Assembly: GCA_025928545.1 (NCBI GenBank) | Contig: JAICJH010000017.1 | Coordinates: 1-64,000, forward strand | Reading direction: 5' to 3' | DNA from: Bryobacteraceae bacterium | Lineage (GTDB): Bacteria; Acidobacteriota; Terriglobia; Bryobacterales; Bryobacteraceae | DNA: 64,000 bases | In this document: one piece after another, positions 25,340-33,922 of the stretch | Position numbering within the stretch: position 1 is the stretch's first letter | How the letters are laid out: each line of letters begins with the position of its first letter | Position numbers and translations under genes: made by a program | The notes under the pieces: model-generated | Databases searched by the model: none | Told to the model about the DNA's origin: nothing | Seen by the model: only the letters and a program-made list of their open reading frames with translations

Positions 25340-25650
25340 GTGGAACGTGCGTATGAATCGGCGCTGTTGGCGTCCGTTCTCGATCCAGCGAATGCCCGAA
25401 CTGCGACAACGAAGCGCTAGTTTACGAGGAAGGCTATACAGAGACGCGCGGCATCTGCGTTGCCTGTGGGAATACGCCATCACCCGGCGACTTCGCCGTG
25501 TGCGACCAATGCTAGGATCTCTGCGATCCCTACAATCGTGAACTTTGTGAGTTCGCGGTCCGGGGCACGCTCTTGTTTCTCGCCAAGTGCGACGCTGTCC
25601 AGATTGAGAATCAGCGCGGCCGCGATCCGAGGCTTCCGGAGTTTTATACG
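25340..25650 (+). pseudogene. Decayed zinc-ribbon protein gene
   Basis: Starting at GTG 25340 the text reads VERAYESALLASVLDPANA, then shifts frame and continues as ECPNCDNEALVYEEGY, ICVACGNTPSPG and CDQC, ending in an in-frame TAG near 25513. Beyond it the same frame stays protein-like (DPYNRELCEFAVRG). Two CxxC pairs mark a zinc ribbon. The frameshift and stop indicate decay. The rest of the 25259-25790 gap shows nothing clear. Confidence 0.4.
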
Positions 25651-25790
25651 ATAGAAGCACGCCCACCTCGAAGCAGTATTCACCCAAATAGGACTGACGC
25701 CGACACTCGTGCCATTCGACTGGACGGGTCAGGACCGGCTTTCAGCCATACCACAACCCTCCCGCACACCCCCGCTTACAATCAACATAA

Positions 25791-28019
25791 GTGCGCCGAA
25801 TCCTCCGGGTCGTCAATATCCTGATCGCCATCGCCTGCGTTGTAGCGGCAATCGGCTTTTATTGGATCTTCTATCGCGCATTACCGAAAACGTCCGGTTC
25901 CCTGACAACCTTCGTCACCCAACAGGTGGCGGTCTCCCGAGACGATCTCGGCATTCCCCACATCAAAGCCAAAACCCTGGAGGACGCGCTCTTCGTCCAG
26001 GGCTATGTAACCGCCGAAGACCGCATGTTCCAGATGGATGCGATGCGCCGTCTGGCGGCGGGCGACCTCTCCGACATTTTCGGAGCCGTCACTCTCGACG
26101 CGGATCGTGAATCCCGCAAAATGGAGTTGCGCCGCGCCGCCGAACAGATCTACGCCGTGCTTCCCTCCGCCGACAAGGCCGCGATGGCAGCCTATGCCCG
26201 CGGTGTCAATGCTTATATCGAAGCTCACCACGGCGCTTACGGCGGAAGCTATGGTTTTGAATTCGCGGCGCTCCGCTACGATCCGCGCCCGTGGGGTGTC
26301 ACAGATTCCATTCTTTGCGGTCTGAACATGTACCGCTCGCTGACGAACCTCTGGAAGCTCAAAATTGAACGCCAGCAGATGCTCGGAACCGGCGAGCCGA
26401 ATCTGGTGAACTACCTCTTTACCGGACCTTCCGGACCGCCTCTTCAGGGGTCGAACGCGTGGACGGTTTCGGGGGCGCATTCAGCCGACGGAAAGCCCCT
26501 GCTTTCGAACGACATGCATCTGGAATACAGCCTTCCAGGTGTGTGGCACGCCGTGCAGCTGGAGGCGCCTGGCATGAATGTGGCGGGTGTCGCGCTGCCC
26601 GGCCTTCCGGGGGTGATCGCGGGACACAATGACCGCATCGCATGGGGTCTCACCAATCTCGGCTTCGACGTCCAGGATATCTACGCCGAGAAAATGGACG
26701 TCCGCACCGGCCGTTATGTTTTTGCCGGGAAACTGGAACAGGCGCGCCTCGATCGGGAAGTAATTTCGGTGAAAGGCCGCGCGCCCGAAGAACTGCAGCT
26801 GTGGGTAACCCGCCACGGCCCGGTTCTGGAACAGGCTGCTTCACGGGCGTTATCGCTGCGCTGGACGGTCTACGAACCGGGGCTTTTTCAATACGTCTTT
26901 CTCGACCTCGACAGAGCGCGCAACTGGGAAGAGTTCCAACACGCCCTTTCCCGCTACGGCGGCCCGAGCCAGAATTTCGTCTATGCGGACGTGGATGGCC
27001 ACATCGGTTACCATGCTGCCGGCAAGTTGCCAATCCGGCGTTTCAGCGTCAATGCCGCTTCTGTTCTGGATGGTTCAACGGGCCAGAACGAATGGGACGG
27101 CTACATTCCGTTTGACGAATTGCCGCAGCGCTTCGACCCGCCGGAGGGCATGATCGCATCCGCCAACGCGAATCCGTTTCCGGCTGACTACCCGTATGCG
27201 GTCAGCGGCAATTTCGCGCCGCCCGATCGGATGGTGCAGATCCTGAATCTGCTGCGGTCCGCCGGCGGCAAACTGAAGCCGCGCGATATGTTGCGAATTC
27301 AGAAAGACGTTTACAGCGCGTTTCACGCGTACCTGGCGCACCGCGTAGTGGAAGCCTATGACAAACGCGGCGCGGTAACGGGCTCGCTCAACGACGCCAT
27401 CGGTCTGCTGCGCGGGTGGGACGGGCAAATGGATAAGGATCACGCTGCGCCGCTCATCGTTGTTTTGGTCTTCGAGCACTTGCGCAAAGCAGTGGCGGAA
27501 CGGGCTTCGGCCGGAGGCGGGTCGGTCTACGACGCGGCCATTTCACCGGCCGTGGTCGAGCGATTATTGCGGGAGCAGCCTGCCGACTGGTTCCCGGATT
27601 ACAATGCCCTTCTGCTGCACGCGTTTGCCGACGGAATGGAGCAGGGGCAGCGCCTCCAGGGAACAAATCCGAAGGGCTGGAAATGGGGCAAGTCGCTTTA
27701 TCTCGAAATCAGGAATCCGGTGGCAGGACAATTGCCTGTTGTGGGGAGTTGGTTCAACATCGGGCCGTTGCCGCTGAGCGGAGGCAGCACAACCGTGAAG
27801 CAGACGACGGGTCGCCTGGGACCTTCCGAACGAATGAATTTCTCCACGGCAAACTGGGATGACTCTCTCTGGAATCTTGCGGTGGGTGAATCGGGGCATC
27901 GCGCCAGCCCCCATTACCGCGATCAGTTTGAGGCCTGGTATTACGGCGACAGTTTTCCCATGCCGTTTCGCAACGCGGAAACGGGGAGCCAGCTAAAATT
28001 TATTCCGGCCAGCCGGTAA
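25791..28019 (+). CDS. Penicillin acylase-family N-terminal nucleophile hydrolase
   Basis: A 742-residue precursor with GTG start. An N-terminal signal/anchor (about 5-28) is followed by the alpha subunit, then the processing site GPPLQG|SNAWTVSG, where Ser221 becomes the nucleophile of the beta subunit after autocleavage. Further family marks are SNDMHLEYSLPGVWH and the GVIAGHNDRIAWGLT segment carrying the oxyanion-hole Asn. Members hydrolyse amide bonds of penicillins or acyl-homoserine lactones in the periplasm. The acyl specificity cannot be read from sequence. It is monocistronic, with an accessory region before it. Confidence 0.92.
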   Translation: MRRILRVVNILIAIACVVAAIGFYWIFYRALPKTSGSLTTFVTQQVAVSRDDLGIPHIKAKTLEDALFVQGYVTAEDRMFQMDAMRRLAAGDLSDIFGAVTLDADRESRKMELRRAAEQIYAVLPSADKAAMAAYARGVNAYIEAHHGAYGGSYGFEFAALRYDPRPWGVTDSILCGLNMYRSLTNLWKLKIERQQMLGTGEPNLVNYLFTGPSGPPLQGSNAWTVSGAHSADGKPLLSNDMHLEYSLPGVWHAVQLEAPGMNVAGVALPGLPGVIAGHNDRIAWGLTNLGFDVQDIYAEKMDVRTGRYVFAGKLEQARLDREVISVKGRAPEELQLWVTRHGPVLEQAASRALSLRWTVYEPGLFQYVFLDLDRARNWEEFQHALSRYGGPSQNFVYADVDGHIGYHAAGKLPIRRFSVNAASVLDGSTGQNEWDGYIPFDELPQRFDPPEGMIASANANPFPADYPYAVSGNFAPPDRMVQILNLLRSAGGKLKPRDMLRIQKDVYSAFHAYLAHRVVEAYDKRGAVTGSLNDAIGLLRGWDGQMDKDHAAPLIVVLVFEHLRKAVAERASAGGGSVYDAAISPAVVERLLREQPADWFPDYNALLLHAFADGMEQGQRLQGTNPKGWKWGKSLYLEIRNPVAGQLPVVGSWFNIGPLPLSGGSTTVKQTTGRLGPSERMNFSTANWDDSLWNLAVGESGHRASPHYRDQFEAWYYGDSFPMPFRNAETGSQLKFIPASR

Positions 28020-28032
28020 CTGCCGAAACAAT

Positions 28033-28068
28033 GGCCTGATCGGCGTGTATCGGCGTTCATCGGCGGCT
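28033..28068 (-). repeat. Dispersed intergenic repeat, copy 1
   Basis: About 36 bases that on the minus strand read as CCGCCGATGAACGCCGAT and onward. It is close to the sequence at 48117-48153 and built from GCCGATG-like units. It lies just after the penicillin acylase stop. Confidence 0.5.
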
Positions 28069-28080
28069 ATTGGGTTTTCC

Positions 28081-28350
28081 CTATGTCGCGGAATTATTCT
28101 GGAGAGCCTGATAAATCATGCTCGCGCCGAGCCCGAGACCGTATAAGACGGTGACGGTGACCAGAATTTTCGTGACCCGGTCCAGTTGTGTCAGCGTTTT
28201 GGCGAGTGCCTCCTGCTTGGCTGTGGCCTGCATGGAGCCTTCGCCCAGGTGGACGAGATCGTCCTCCTCGCGGGTCACAAACTTGCGGTAAGCGGCCATG
28301 GCGCAGCTGGCCAGAACCAGCAGCAGCAAGCCAATCATGGGAATCGACAT
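28081..28350 (-). CDS. Small two-helix membrane protein, hypothetical
   Basis: The protein has 89 residues, with hydrophobic helices at about 4-20 (IGLLLLVLASCAMAAY) and about 62-82 (ILVTVTVLYGLGLGASMIY). A charged, helical middle stretch (REEDDLVHLGEG, then QATAKQEALAKTLTQLDRV) could form a coiled coil. A GAGGAGG Shine-Dalgarno lies upstream of the ATG. No family is recognised. Possibly it interacts with a membrane partner, but nothing nearby suggests which. Confidence 0.6.
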   Translation of the reverse strand: MSIPMIGLLLLVLASCAMAAYRKFVTREEDDLVHLGEGSMQATAKQEALAKTLTQLDRVTKILVTVTVLYGLGLGASMIYQALQNNSAT

Positions 28351-28464
28351 GGAATCAATTACCTCCTCGGTGGGAAATTATATTCCAAAAAACTGCCGGT
28401 GTGAATGGGGGTGCCGCAAAATTATTTCGCCCGAGAGCCCTGCCCGGCGCCCCGGTCGGCGGCT

Positions 28465-29361
28465 TTAACCCAGAATGTTCCGCAGCGCTTCGCCGAGTTC
28501 GGGATGCCGGAATTGAAAGCCCGCTTTCGAAAGGCTTTGCGGAACCACCCGGGCGCTGTCGATCATGTGCTGCGCGAATTCTCCGAACGCCAGCTTCAGA
28601 GCAATGGGAGGAACGGGGAATAAGGCCGGACGGCCGAGTGTACCGGCCAGCTGCCTGGTGAACTCCGAGTTCCGGACGGGGTTGGGAGCGGTTGCGTTCC
28701 AAACGCCGGAAACCTCATTATTCACGGCATGGGCGAAGACTTCAGCCACGTCATCCACGTGAATCCACGGCATCCACTGTTTGCCGGAGCCCAGCTTGCC
28801 GCCGGCGAAAGCCTTGAACGCCGGCACCATTTTCTTTAGAGCGCCGCCGTCTTTCCCCAGCACAAAGCCAATCCGGATCTTGACCACGCGCATTCCGAAA
28901 CGGCGCGCGCGATCGGCCTCGGCCTCCCAGGCGCGGCACGTATCGGCCAGAAAACCGCTGCCGGGGACCGAGTCCTCGGTCAGTATTTCATCGCCGCGAT
29001 CGCCATAGATGCCAATGGCGGAAGCGCAGACGAAGATCTTTGGCTTGTGACGAACCTTCTCAATCGTGTCGATAATCCGCTGAGTTCCGACGACGCGGCT
29101 GTCGTGAATCCTCCGTTTAACATCGGGAGTCCAGCGCTGGGCAACGTTCTCGCCGGCCAGGTGGATCACGCAATCCATGCCGTTCAGGCTTTCGAGAGGC
29201 GGATCTCCCGCCAGCGGATCCCAGGTGTGGGTGGCAACGGCCGTACGGCGGTCCAGGCCGGGCTTGCGGCTCCAGACTCCGACGTAGTGGGTATCTTTCA
29301 ACAGCCGGTCAACGACGCGGCGTCCGATAAAACCGGTGCCGCCGGAAACGATGCATTTCAT
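28465..29361 (-). CDS. TIGR01777-family NAD(P)-dependent epimerase/oxidoreductase
   Basis: A 298-residue extended short-chain dehydrogenase-like protein. The N-terminal Rossmann glycine motif is VSGGTGFIGRRVVDRLL. VIHLAGENVAQRW is the typical family segment, followed by SAIGIYGDRGDE with the YG-x-x-G pattern, and VKIRIGFVLGKDGGALKKM. The C-terminal DUF1731-like domain ends with HPELGEALRNIL. Substrates of the family (YfcH/SulA-like) are not well known. It is convergent to the acylase side and upstream of the 89-aa membrane gene on the same strand. It follows the photolyase gene by 62 bases. Confidence 0.92.
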   Translation of the reverse strand: MKCIVSGGTGFIGRRVVDRLLKDTHYVGVWSRKPGLDRRTAVATHTWDPLAGDPPLESLNGMDCVIHLAGENVAQRWTPDVKRRIHDSRVVGTQRIIDTIEKVRHKPKIFVCASAIGIYGDRGDEILTEDSVPGSGFLADTCRAWEAEADRARRFGMRVVKIRIGFVLGKDGGALKKMVPAFKAFAGGKLGSGKQWMPWIHVDDVAEVFAHAVNNEVSGVWNATAPNPVRNSEFTRQLAGTLGRPALFPVPPIALKLAFGEFAQHMIDSARVVPQSLSKAGFQFRHPELGEALRNILG

Positions 29362-29398
29362 AATTGATTGGTTATTCGAAACTGGTGCTTAGATCATT

Positions 29399-29424
29399 AT
29401 GCGGGGTCACATCGCACCCCGCAT
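29399..29424 (-). terminator. 9-bp stem-loop after the photolyase gene
   Basis: A perfect stem of ATGCGGGGT (29399-29407) and ACCCCGCAT (29416-29424) with an 8-base loop touches the photolyase stop codon. There is no T-run on the minus side, so it may act as an RNA 3'-end stem or a weak terminator. Confidence 0.5.
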
Positions 29425-30842
29425 CAACGCGGCGCGTGGAACTTCCACAGTTGGTCGATTTCGTCAACGTACGCCGCGACGTCTGTCTTGCGCTTCATCC
29501 CGTCGAAAGACATGTAGCGTAGTTTTCCGAAGATCGGACGTTCTCCCCAGGGACGATCATGCAGCCCGAAACACCAGAGGATGTTGGTGTACGTATTGGG
29601 GTCGCGCCCATCGAGGGCATAGACGTCGTGGAGATGAAGCATCGTCCGAAGAGCTTCCTCATATGTTGGCGACCATTCCATGATCTTCTTGCCCCAGTAC
29701 ATCCGGTAATAGCCGTGAATCGTGCCCCGCAGCAGCAATTCGCGTTGCGCCGCATTCCAGAGCTCGTCGTGAGTGGCTGCCTGTCTGATTTGATCCGGTG
29801 TGTAGATGAAAGGCCGCTTGTCTGCGGCGTGTTCGGTCATTGTGAGCCTGCACCAGTCGGGCAAAGCGTCCAGCGATTCGATGAGACTCCCCGCGAACTT
29901 CGCGAAATTAAAGGCCAGTTCGCGCCGTACGATGAGTTCTTCCAGAAACTCCTCCGGCATTAATTTGTGCTCTTCGGCATGCTCGCGCACCGCCAGCGCA
30001 ACTTCGAGAGCGGAAATATGGCCAAAGTGCAGGTACGGGCTGAGATTGCTGGTAGCGTGTTTGGAAGGCTGGCTGCTCTCGCGGGCGTAGCGGTACAGGC
30101 GCTCTTCGAGGAAGCGCGTGAGGCGCTGTCCCGCCGCGCGCGCGCCGCCCCGGTACTCGATGGACGGCTTCACCGTGTGGTCGATCTCGCAACCGGAAAC
30201 CAGCCCGGCGATGTTCTCATTCGCGACTGTCGTTCTCAGACCCGCCACTTCGGGCGGCAGCAGGCTTTCACGCCACCTGCGTTGCAGCACCGGCATCTCG
30301 ACGGGCTCCATGTACTTTGCAAGCGCGCGCTTTATCCGCGGCCGGATTGTATAAGCGCCGTAATTGCGTTTGTCGTGTACGTACATCGGCACGATGCAAC
30401 TGGAATCCACCACGATGTACGGAATTCCGATCCTCGCGGGCACTCGCGCATTGTGCCGGGCTGCGATAAAGACCGGATAGTCGTCCGTCACCAGCGAGTG
30501 GGCATTGCGGGCCAGCCGATACAGTACGTCATTCGGATCCGATGGGCGCGATCGCAGATAGAACAGATAGCCTGCGCCAATACTGCGCAATTCCGCCGCG
30601 GTATCGGGCACGCCTTCCAGAACGAACGTGTGCAGCCGGTCATTCGCTGCCGGGTAATCGCAGGTCAACCCTTCATAAACGAGGAGCGGCAGATGTTGGG
30701 AGTTGGCGATTTCCGCCGCGTGCGCAAGAGCATGGTTCTGCGCAACCCGCCGGTTCATCTGCGACCAGTAAAGAACGTAGCTCGCCTGCTGCCTCGCCGG
30801 GGCGTCGTTGAGTAGGCGTATCCGATCGGCGGAAACTGGCAC
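29424..30842 (-). CDS. phr: Class II CPD photolyase
   Basis: A 472-residue flavoprotein repairing cyclobutane pyrimidine dimers with blue light. The N-terminal part has SYVLYWSQMNRRVAQNHAL, diagnostic of class II, and LVYEGLTCDYP. The FAD-binding C-terminal half contains LSPYLHFGHIS, ELIVRRELAFNFAKF, and the conserved YYRMYWGKKIMEWS and LDGRDPNTYTNILWCFGLHDRPWGER blocks. A 49-residue gene starts upstream and ends 9 bases before this start, so both are likely in one transcript. Confidence 0.95.
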   Translation of the reverse strand: MPVSADRIRLLNDAPARQQASYVLYWSQMNRRVAQNHALAHAAEIANSQHLPLLVYEGLTCDYPAANDRLHTFVLEGVPDTAAELRSIGAGYLFYLRSRPSDPNDVLYRLARNAHSLVTDDYPVFIAARHNARVPARIGIPYIVVDSSCIVPMYVHDKRNYGAYTIRPRIKRALAKYMEPVEMPVLQRRWRESLLPPEVAGLRTTVANENIAGLVSGCEIDHTVKPSIEYRGGARAAGQRLTRFLEERLYRYARESSQPSKHATSNLSPYLHFGHISALEVALAVREHAEEHKLMPEEFLEELIVRRELAFNFAKFAGSLIESLDALPDWCRLTMTEHAADKRPFIYTPDQIRQAATHDELWNAAQRELLLRGTIHGYYRMYWGKKIMEWSPTYEEALRTMLHLHDVYALDGRDPNTYTNILWCFGLHDRPWGERPIFGKLRYMSFDGMKRKTDVAAYVDEIDQLWKFHAPR

Positions 30843-30851
30843 TACCCGGAA

Positions 30852-31001
30852 TTACTCCTCAAGAGGAGCCACGCTGGAGAGCTCCGCCTTCCGGACGATG
30901 TAGTTTTTTTCCAGTTGCCGGCACAACTCCGCGCCGAGTTTTTCGGGGAGCTCTTTCTCATCGTGCTGCACGATGACCTTGATGAAAAGGTTGGTTCGCA
31001 T
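30852..31001 (-). CDS. Small conserved-looking protein (49 aa)
   Basis: A short frame starting at ATG 31001: an N-terminal beta strand MRTNLFIKVIVQHDE, a charged amphipathic helix ELPEKLGAELCRQLEK, and a final strand NYIVRKAELSSV. The beta-alpha-beta layout suggests a small ferredoxin-like or RNA/ligand-binding fold. An AAAGAGA precedes the ATG. It ends 9 bases before the photolyase ATG and is divergent from the Cys-rich protein gene with only 20 bases between starts. No family is recognised. Confidence 0.55.
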   Translation of the reverse strand: MRTNLFIKVIVQHDEKELPEKLGAELCRQLEKNYIVRKAELSSVAPLEE

Positions 31002-31021
31002 TCTCTTTCTATACTAAGGAG

Positions 31022-31675
31022 GTGCCCTGTGCCATTTGCAAGACTGCCAAAGCGAAACGATTCTGCCCCGGAATCGGTGAAGAAATCTGCACCGGGTGCT
31101 GTGCCACCAGTCGGGAGAACACGATCGACTGCCCTATTTCCTGTGAATTTCTCGCCGAAGCCCATAAGCATGAAAAGAAGCCGGCGCAGGATCCCGAAAA
31201 AATGCCCGGCCAGGATGTCCCGCTCGACGATGACTTCCTCCGCGCCAATGAGTTCCTGATTGTGCTCCTCGGGTCTGCCATGTCCGAGGCCGTACGGCCC
31301 CACGCCGGAGCCACCGATGCCGATGCCGTGGACGCTTTGGACTGCCTGGCGAAGACCTGGCGGACTCAGATCTCGGGGCTTTATTACGAAACGAAGCCGG
31401 TGAATCCGATCGCCCTCGAAATGTTTGACGCCATCAAGGCCCGAGTCGAGGACATTCGGACGCGGATGCAGGCCGCTGAAAGTACCCAGACGCTGCCTGA
31501 CAACATCGTGCTGGGCGTGATCGTATTCCTCCAGCGCGTTGCGTTCGGCATGAACAACAGCCGCAAACTCTGCAAGGCCTTCCTGGTTTTTCTCGCGCAG
31601 TTCTACGTCAACATGAAGGAAGAAGAGGAAGAGGCTATCGAAGCCATTGCGGATGAGCCCCGGGTCATTCTTTAG
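31022..31675 (+). CDS. Cys-rich N-terminal zinc-finger protein, hypothetical
   Basis: A 217-residue protein whose first 45 residues form a zinc-binding module: PCAICKTAKAKRFCPG, then CTGCCATSRENTIDCPISC. The rest is a helical domain. The start is GTG 31022, but AAGGAGG directly abuts it, too close for a normal Shine-Dalgarno, so the N-terminus may differ slightly; the Cys motif begins at residue 3, so it cannot start much later. It ends with an acidic run EEEEEAIEAIADE. It precedes the CbiX gene by 2 bases and heads the cluster up to cysE. Confidence 0.65.
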   Translation: MPCAICKTAKAKRFCPGIGEEICTGCCATSRENTIDCPISCEFLAEAHKHEKKPAQDPEKMPGQDVPLDDDFLRANEFLIVLLGSAMSEAVRPHAGATDADAVDALDCLAKTWRTQISGLYYETKPVNPIALEMFDAIKARVEDIRTRMQAAESTQTLPDNIVLGVIVFLQRVAFGMNNSRKLCKAFLVFLAQFYVNMKEEEEEAIEAIADEPRVIL

Positions 31676-31677
31676 TT

Positions 31678-32058
31678 ATGCCGGGAATAGCCATGCCGGG
31701 AACGGGCATCGTTGTTTTCGGGCACGGTTCCAGCGTGCCTTCCGCCAATGACGCGGTACGGGTGGTAGCCGCCGCCGCAGCCCGCCAGGGGTCATGGCGG
31801 CTTTATGAAACCGCCTTCCTCGAATGCGCCCCGCGCTTGAGCGATGCGGTCCGTAATCTGGTGGCCGCGGGCGCGGCGAATATTCTCGTGCTCCCCTACT
31901 TCCTGACGCTTGGGATTCATCTCCAGCGGGATCTCCCGAAGCTGATCGACGAGTTGGCCGCGGAATTCGGTGTGCCGATCCGGGTGGCGCCGCCGCTCGA
32001 TGGCCATCCCGATCTGGGGAAAATGCTGGTGGATCGCGCGATGGAGGCTGGTCTGTGA
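31678..32058 (+). CDS. CbiX/SirB-family sirohydrochlorin chelatase-like protein
   Basis: A 126-residue single-domain chelatase of the short CbiX type. VFGHGSSVPSAND carries the metal-binding His, and the second part LPYFLTLGIHLQRDLP has the conserved His followed by Asp-Leu-Pro. Such proteins insert Co2+ or Fe2+ into sirohydrochlorin for cobalamin or siroheme. With cysE and a reductase close by, siroheme for sulfite reduction is an attractive but unproven role. It overlaps the reductase gene by 4 bases (GTGA). Confidence 0.85.
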   Translation: MPGIAMPGTGIVVFGHGSSVPSANDAVRVVAAAAARQGSWRLYETAFLECAPRLSDAVRNLVAAGAANILVLPYFLTLGIHLQRDLPKLIDELAAEFGVPIRVAPPLDGHPDLGKMLVDRAMEAGL

Positions 32059-32720
32059 AGGCACGTCTGATCGAATCCCGCGAAATCGGGCCGGACACCC
32101 GCCATTTTGAATTCGAAGCCATCGATTGGGATGGCGCATTCACGCCCGGGCAGTTTCTGTCGCTGACCGAAGGCGAAATCACCCGCGCCTATTCCATCGC
32201 CTCGCCTCCCGGCGGCCGGAAGTTTGCCCTTTGCGCCAATCTCGTCTCGGACGGGCATTTCACGCCGTGGATGTTTAACCTCGGGCTGGGCGATGAGATC
32301 GAATTTAAGGGCCCCTATGGCGCTTTCACCCCCCGGCAGCATGAATCGGAGTCGATTCTGGTGGCTACCGGCACCGGAATCGCCCCTTTTCGGTCATTCC
32401 TGGCTGGCGGAGCCCTGAAGGGCAAAGCTACCCTGATCTTCGGAACCCGTCAGGAAGCCGGACTCCTGTATGACCCGGAATGGCGCGATCTGGTGCGCTC
32501 CCGCGAGGGTTTTGCCTACTGGCCGACCCTTACCCGCCCCGATCCGGGCTGGGCCGGCCGGATCGGGCGCGTCCAGGCCCACGTTATGAAAGCCCTCGCC
32601 GGCCGGACGGAAATCGACGTCTACATCTGCGGTCTCCGCGAGATGGTGGACGACCTGAGGGCCCAATTGAAGGCCAACGGCTTGGATCGCAAACGCATCA
32701 TTTACGAAAAGTACGACTGA
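32055..32720 (+). CDS. FAD-dependent ferredoxin-NAD(P)H reductase-like oxidoreductase
   Basis: This 221-residue protein of the ferredoxin reductase superfamily has no iron-sulfur domain of its own. The FAD-binding motif is RAYSIASPPGG (Arg-x-Tyr-Ser). The NAD(P) domain has VATGTGIAPFRSFLAGG, and the C-terminus YICGLREMVDDLRAQL with the Cys-Gly typical of the family. It would pass electrons between NAD(P)H and a one-electron carrier; the ferredoxin-like protein 34 bases downstream is a likely partner. The GTG start overlaps the CbiX stop codon. Confidence 0.88.
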   Translation: MKARLIESREIGPDTRHFEFEAIDWDGAFTPGQFLSLTEGEITRAYSIASPPGGRKFALCANLVSDGHFTPWMFNLGLGDEIEFKGPYGAFTPRQHESESILVATGTGIAPFRSFLAGGALKGKATLIFGTRQEAGLLYDPEWRDLVRSREGFAYWPTLTRPDPGWAGRIGRVQAHVMKALAGRTEIDVYICGLREMVDDLRAQLKANGLDRKRIIYEKYD

Positions 32721-32754
32721 CCGGCGCATACACGCGGGTTAACATAATAAGAAC

Positions 32755-33255
32755 ATGGCAAATGTAAGCGACGTTTTTGGAGCCGCGTCCGCGGTTGTCA
32801 AAGGCATGGGGGTCACCCTCAAGGAAATGATGTCTCCGACGGTGACGGAGAACTACCCCGACGAGCCTGCGAAGCTCCAGGAACGTTTCCGCGGCGTCCA
32901 TGAGCTCCAGCGCGACGAAAACGGCATGGAGAAGTGCGTAGCGTGCTTTCTTTGCGCCGCTGCCTGCCCTTCCAACTGCATTTACATCGAAGCGGCCGAA
33001 AACACAGACCAGGTGCGGATGAGCGGCGGCGAGCGCTACGCGAAGGTCTATAACATAGATTACAGCCGCTGTATTTTCTGCGGTTTTTGCGTGGAAGCCT
33101 GCCCCACGGATGCGATCACGCACGGCCATGGCTTCGAGATATCCAGCTACAACACTTCCACGCTGATCTACCGTAAGGAAGACCTGCTGGTGAAGATTCC
33201 GGAAGGCGCGAAGCCGCCGGTGATTTCAGAGTGGGCTGAACCCTCCGCCCACTAA
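32755..33255 (+). CDS. NuoI-like 2x[4Fe-4S] ferredoxin protein
   Basis: A 166-residue protein with two CxxCxxCxxxCP cluster motifs: [12 protein letters not shown] and [12 protein letters not shown], separated by a linker with YNIDYSRC. This is the layout of NADH-quinone oxidoreductase subunit I. No other nuo genes are nearby, so it may be an orphan NuoI copy or a ferredoxin adapted to the reductase encoded upstream. N-terminal [13 protein letters not shown] is NuoI-like. Ten bases separate it from cysE. Confidence 0.82.
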   Translation: MANVSDVFGAASAVVKGMGVTLKEMMSPTVTENYPDEPAKLQERFRGVHELQRDENGMEKCVACFLCAAACPSNCIYIEAAENTDQVRMSGGERYAKVYNIDYSRCIFCGFCVEACPTDAITHGHGFEISSYNTSTLIYRKEDLLVKIPEGAKPPVISEWAEPSAH

Positions 33256-33265
33256 ACGGCATCTG

Positions 33266-33922
33266 ATGCCTATGTTCGGAGTAATCCGGGAACAGATCGA
33301 CACCATCTTTCGCGAGGACCCGGCCGCCAAGAGCGTCCTCGAGATCCTCCTCTGCTACCCCGGGTTCCACGCGGCGATTTTGCACCGAATCGCCCACCGC
33401 CTCTATCGGGCCAACGTACCCCTCCTCCCCCGGGTCATCTCCCAGATCTCCCGCTTTTTTACGGGCATCGAGATCCACCCAGGGGCCATCATCGGCCGGC
33501 GATTTTTTATAGACCACGGCATGGGCGTAGTAATAGGCGAGACGACCGAAGTGGGGGATGATGTTCTGATCTACCAGAACGTCACTCTGGGCGGAACCGG
33601 AAATGAGCGGGGTAAGCGACACCCCACTTTGGGCAACAATGTCGTCGTGGGGACCGGGGCGAAGGTGCTGGGTGGAATCAGGATTGGAAACAACGCTCGC
33701 ATCGGGGCGGGCGCGGTGGTGGTGCATCCGGTGCCGGATAATTCCACCGTGGTGGGAATTCCGGGCCGCGTGGTCCGGTATCACGGGGTACAGGAAGGCG
33801 TACTGGATCACGGGATGATGCCGGATCCGGAAGGTCAGGAAATCGAAGAACTGAAGCAACGTCTGAGCGCGCTCGAGGAACGCCTGAAAACGGTGGAGAG
33901 CGCTCAGCCGAAGTGCTTCTGA
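33266..33922 (+). CDS. cysE: Serine O-acetyltransferase
   Basis: CysE makes O-acetylserine from serine and acetyl-CoA, the carbon skeleton for cysteine. The 218-residue protein has the N-terminal helical part [20 protein letters not shown], then a left-handed beta-helix with [36 protein letters not shown], and [18 protein letters not shown]. The C-terminus is extended by a coiled-coil-like tail ([19 protein letters not shown]) in place of the normal inhibitory tip. It ends the CbiX cluster and overlaps the convergent ROK gene by 19 bases. Confidence 0.93.
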   Translation: MPMFGVIREQIDTIFREDPAAKSVLEILLCYPGFHAAILHRIAHRLYRANVPLLPRVISQISRFFTGIEIHPGAIIGRRFFIDHGMGVVIGETTEVGDDVLIYQNVTLGGTGNERGKRHPTLGNNVVVGTGAKVLGGIRIGNNARIGAGAVVVHPVPDNSTVVGIPGRVVRYHGVQEGVLDHGMMPDPEGQEIEELKQRLSALEERLKTVESAQPKCF

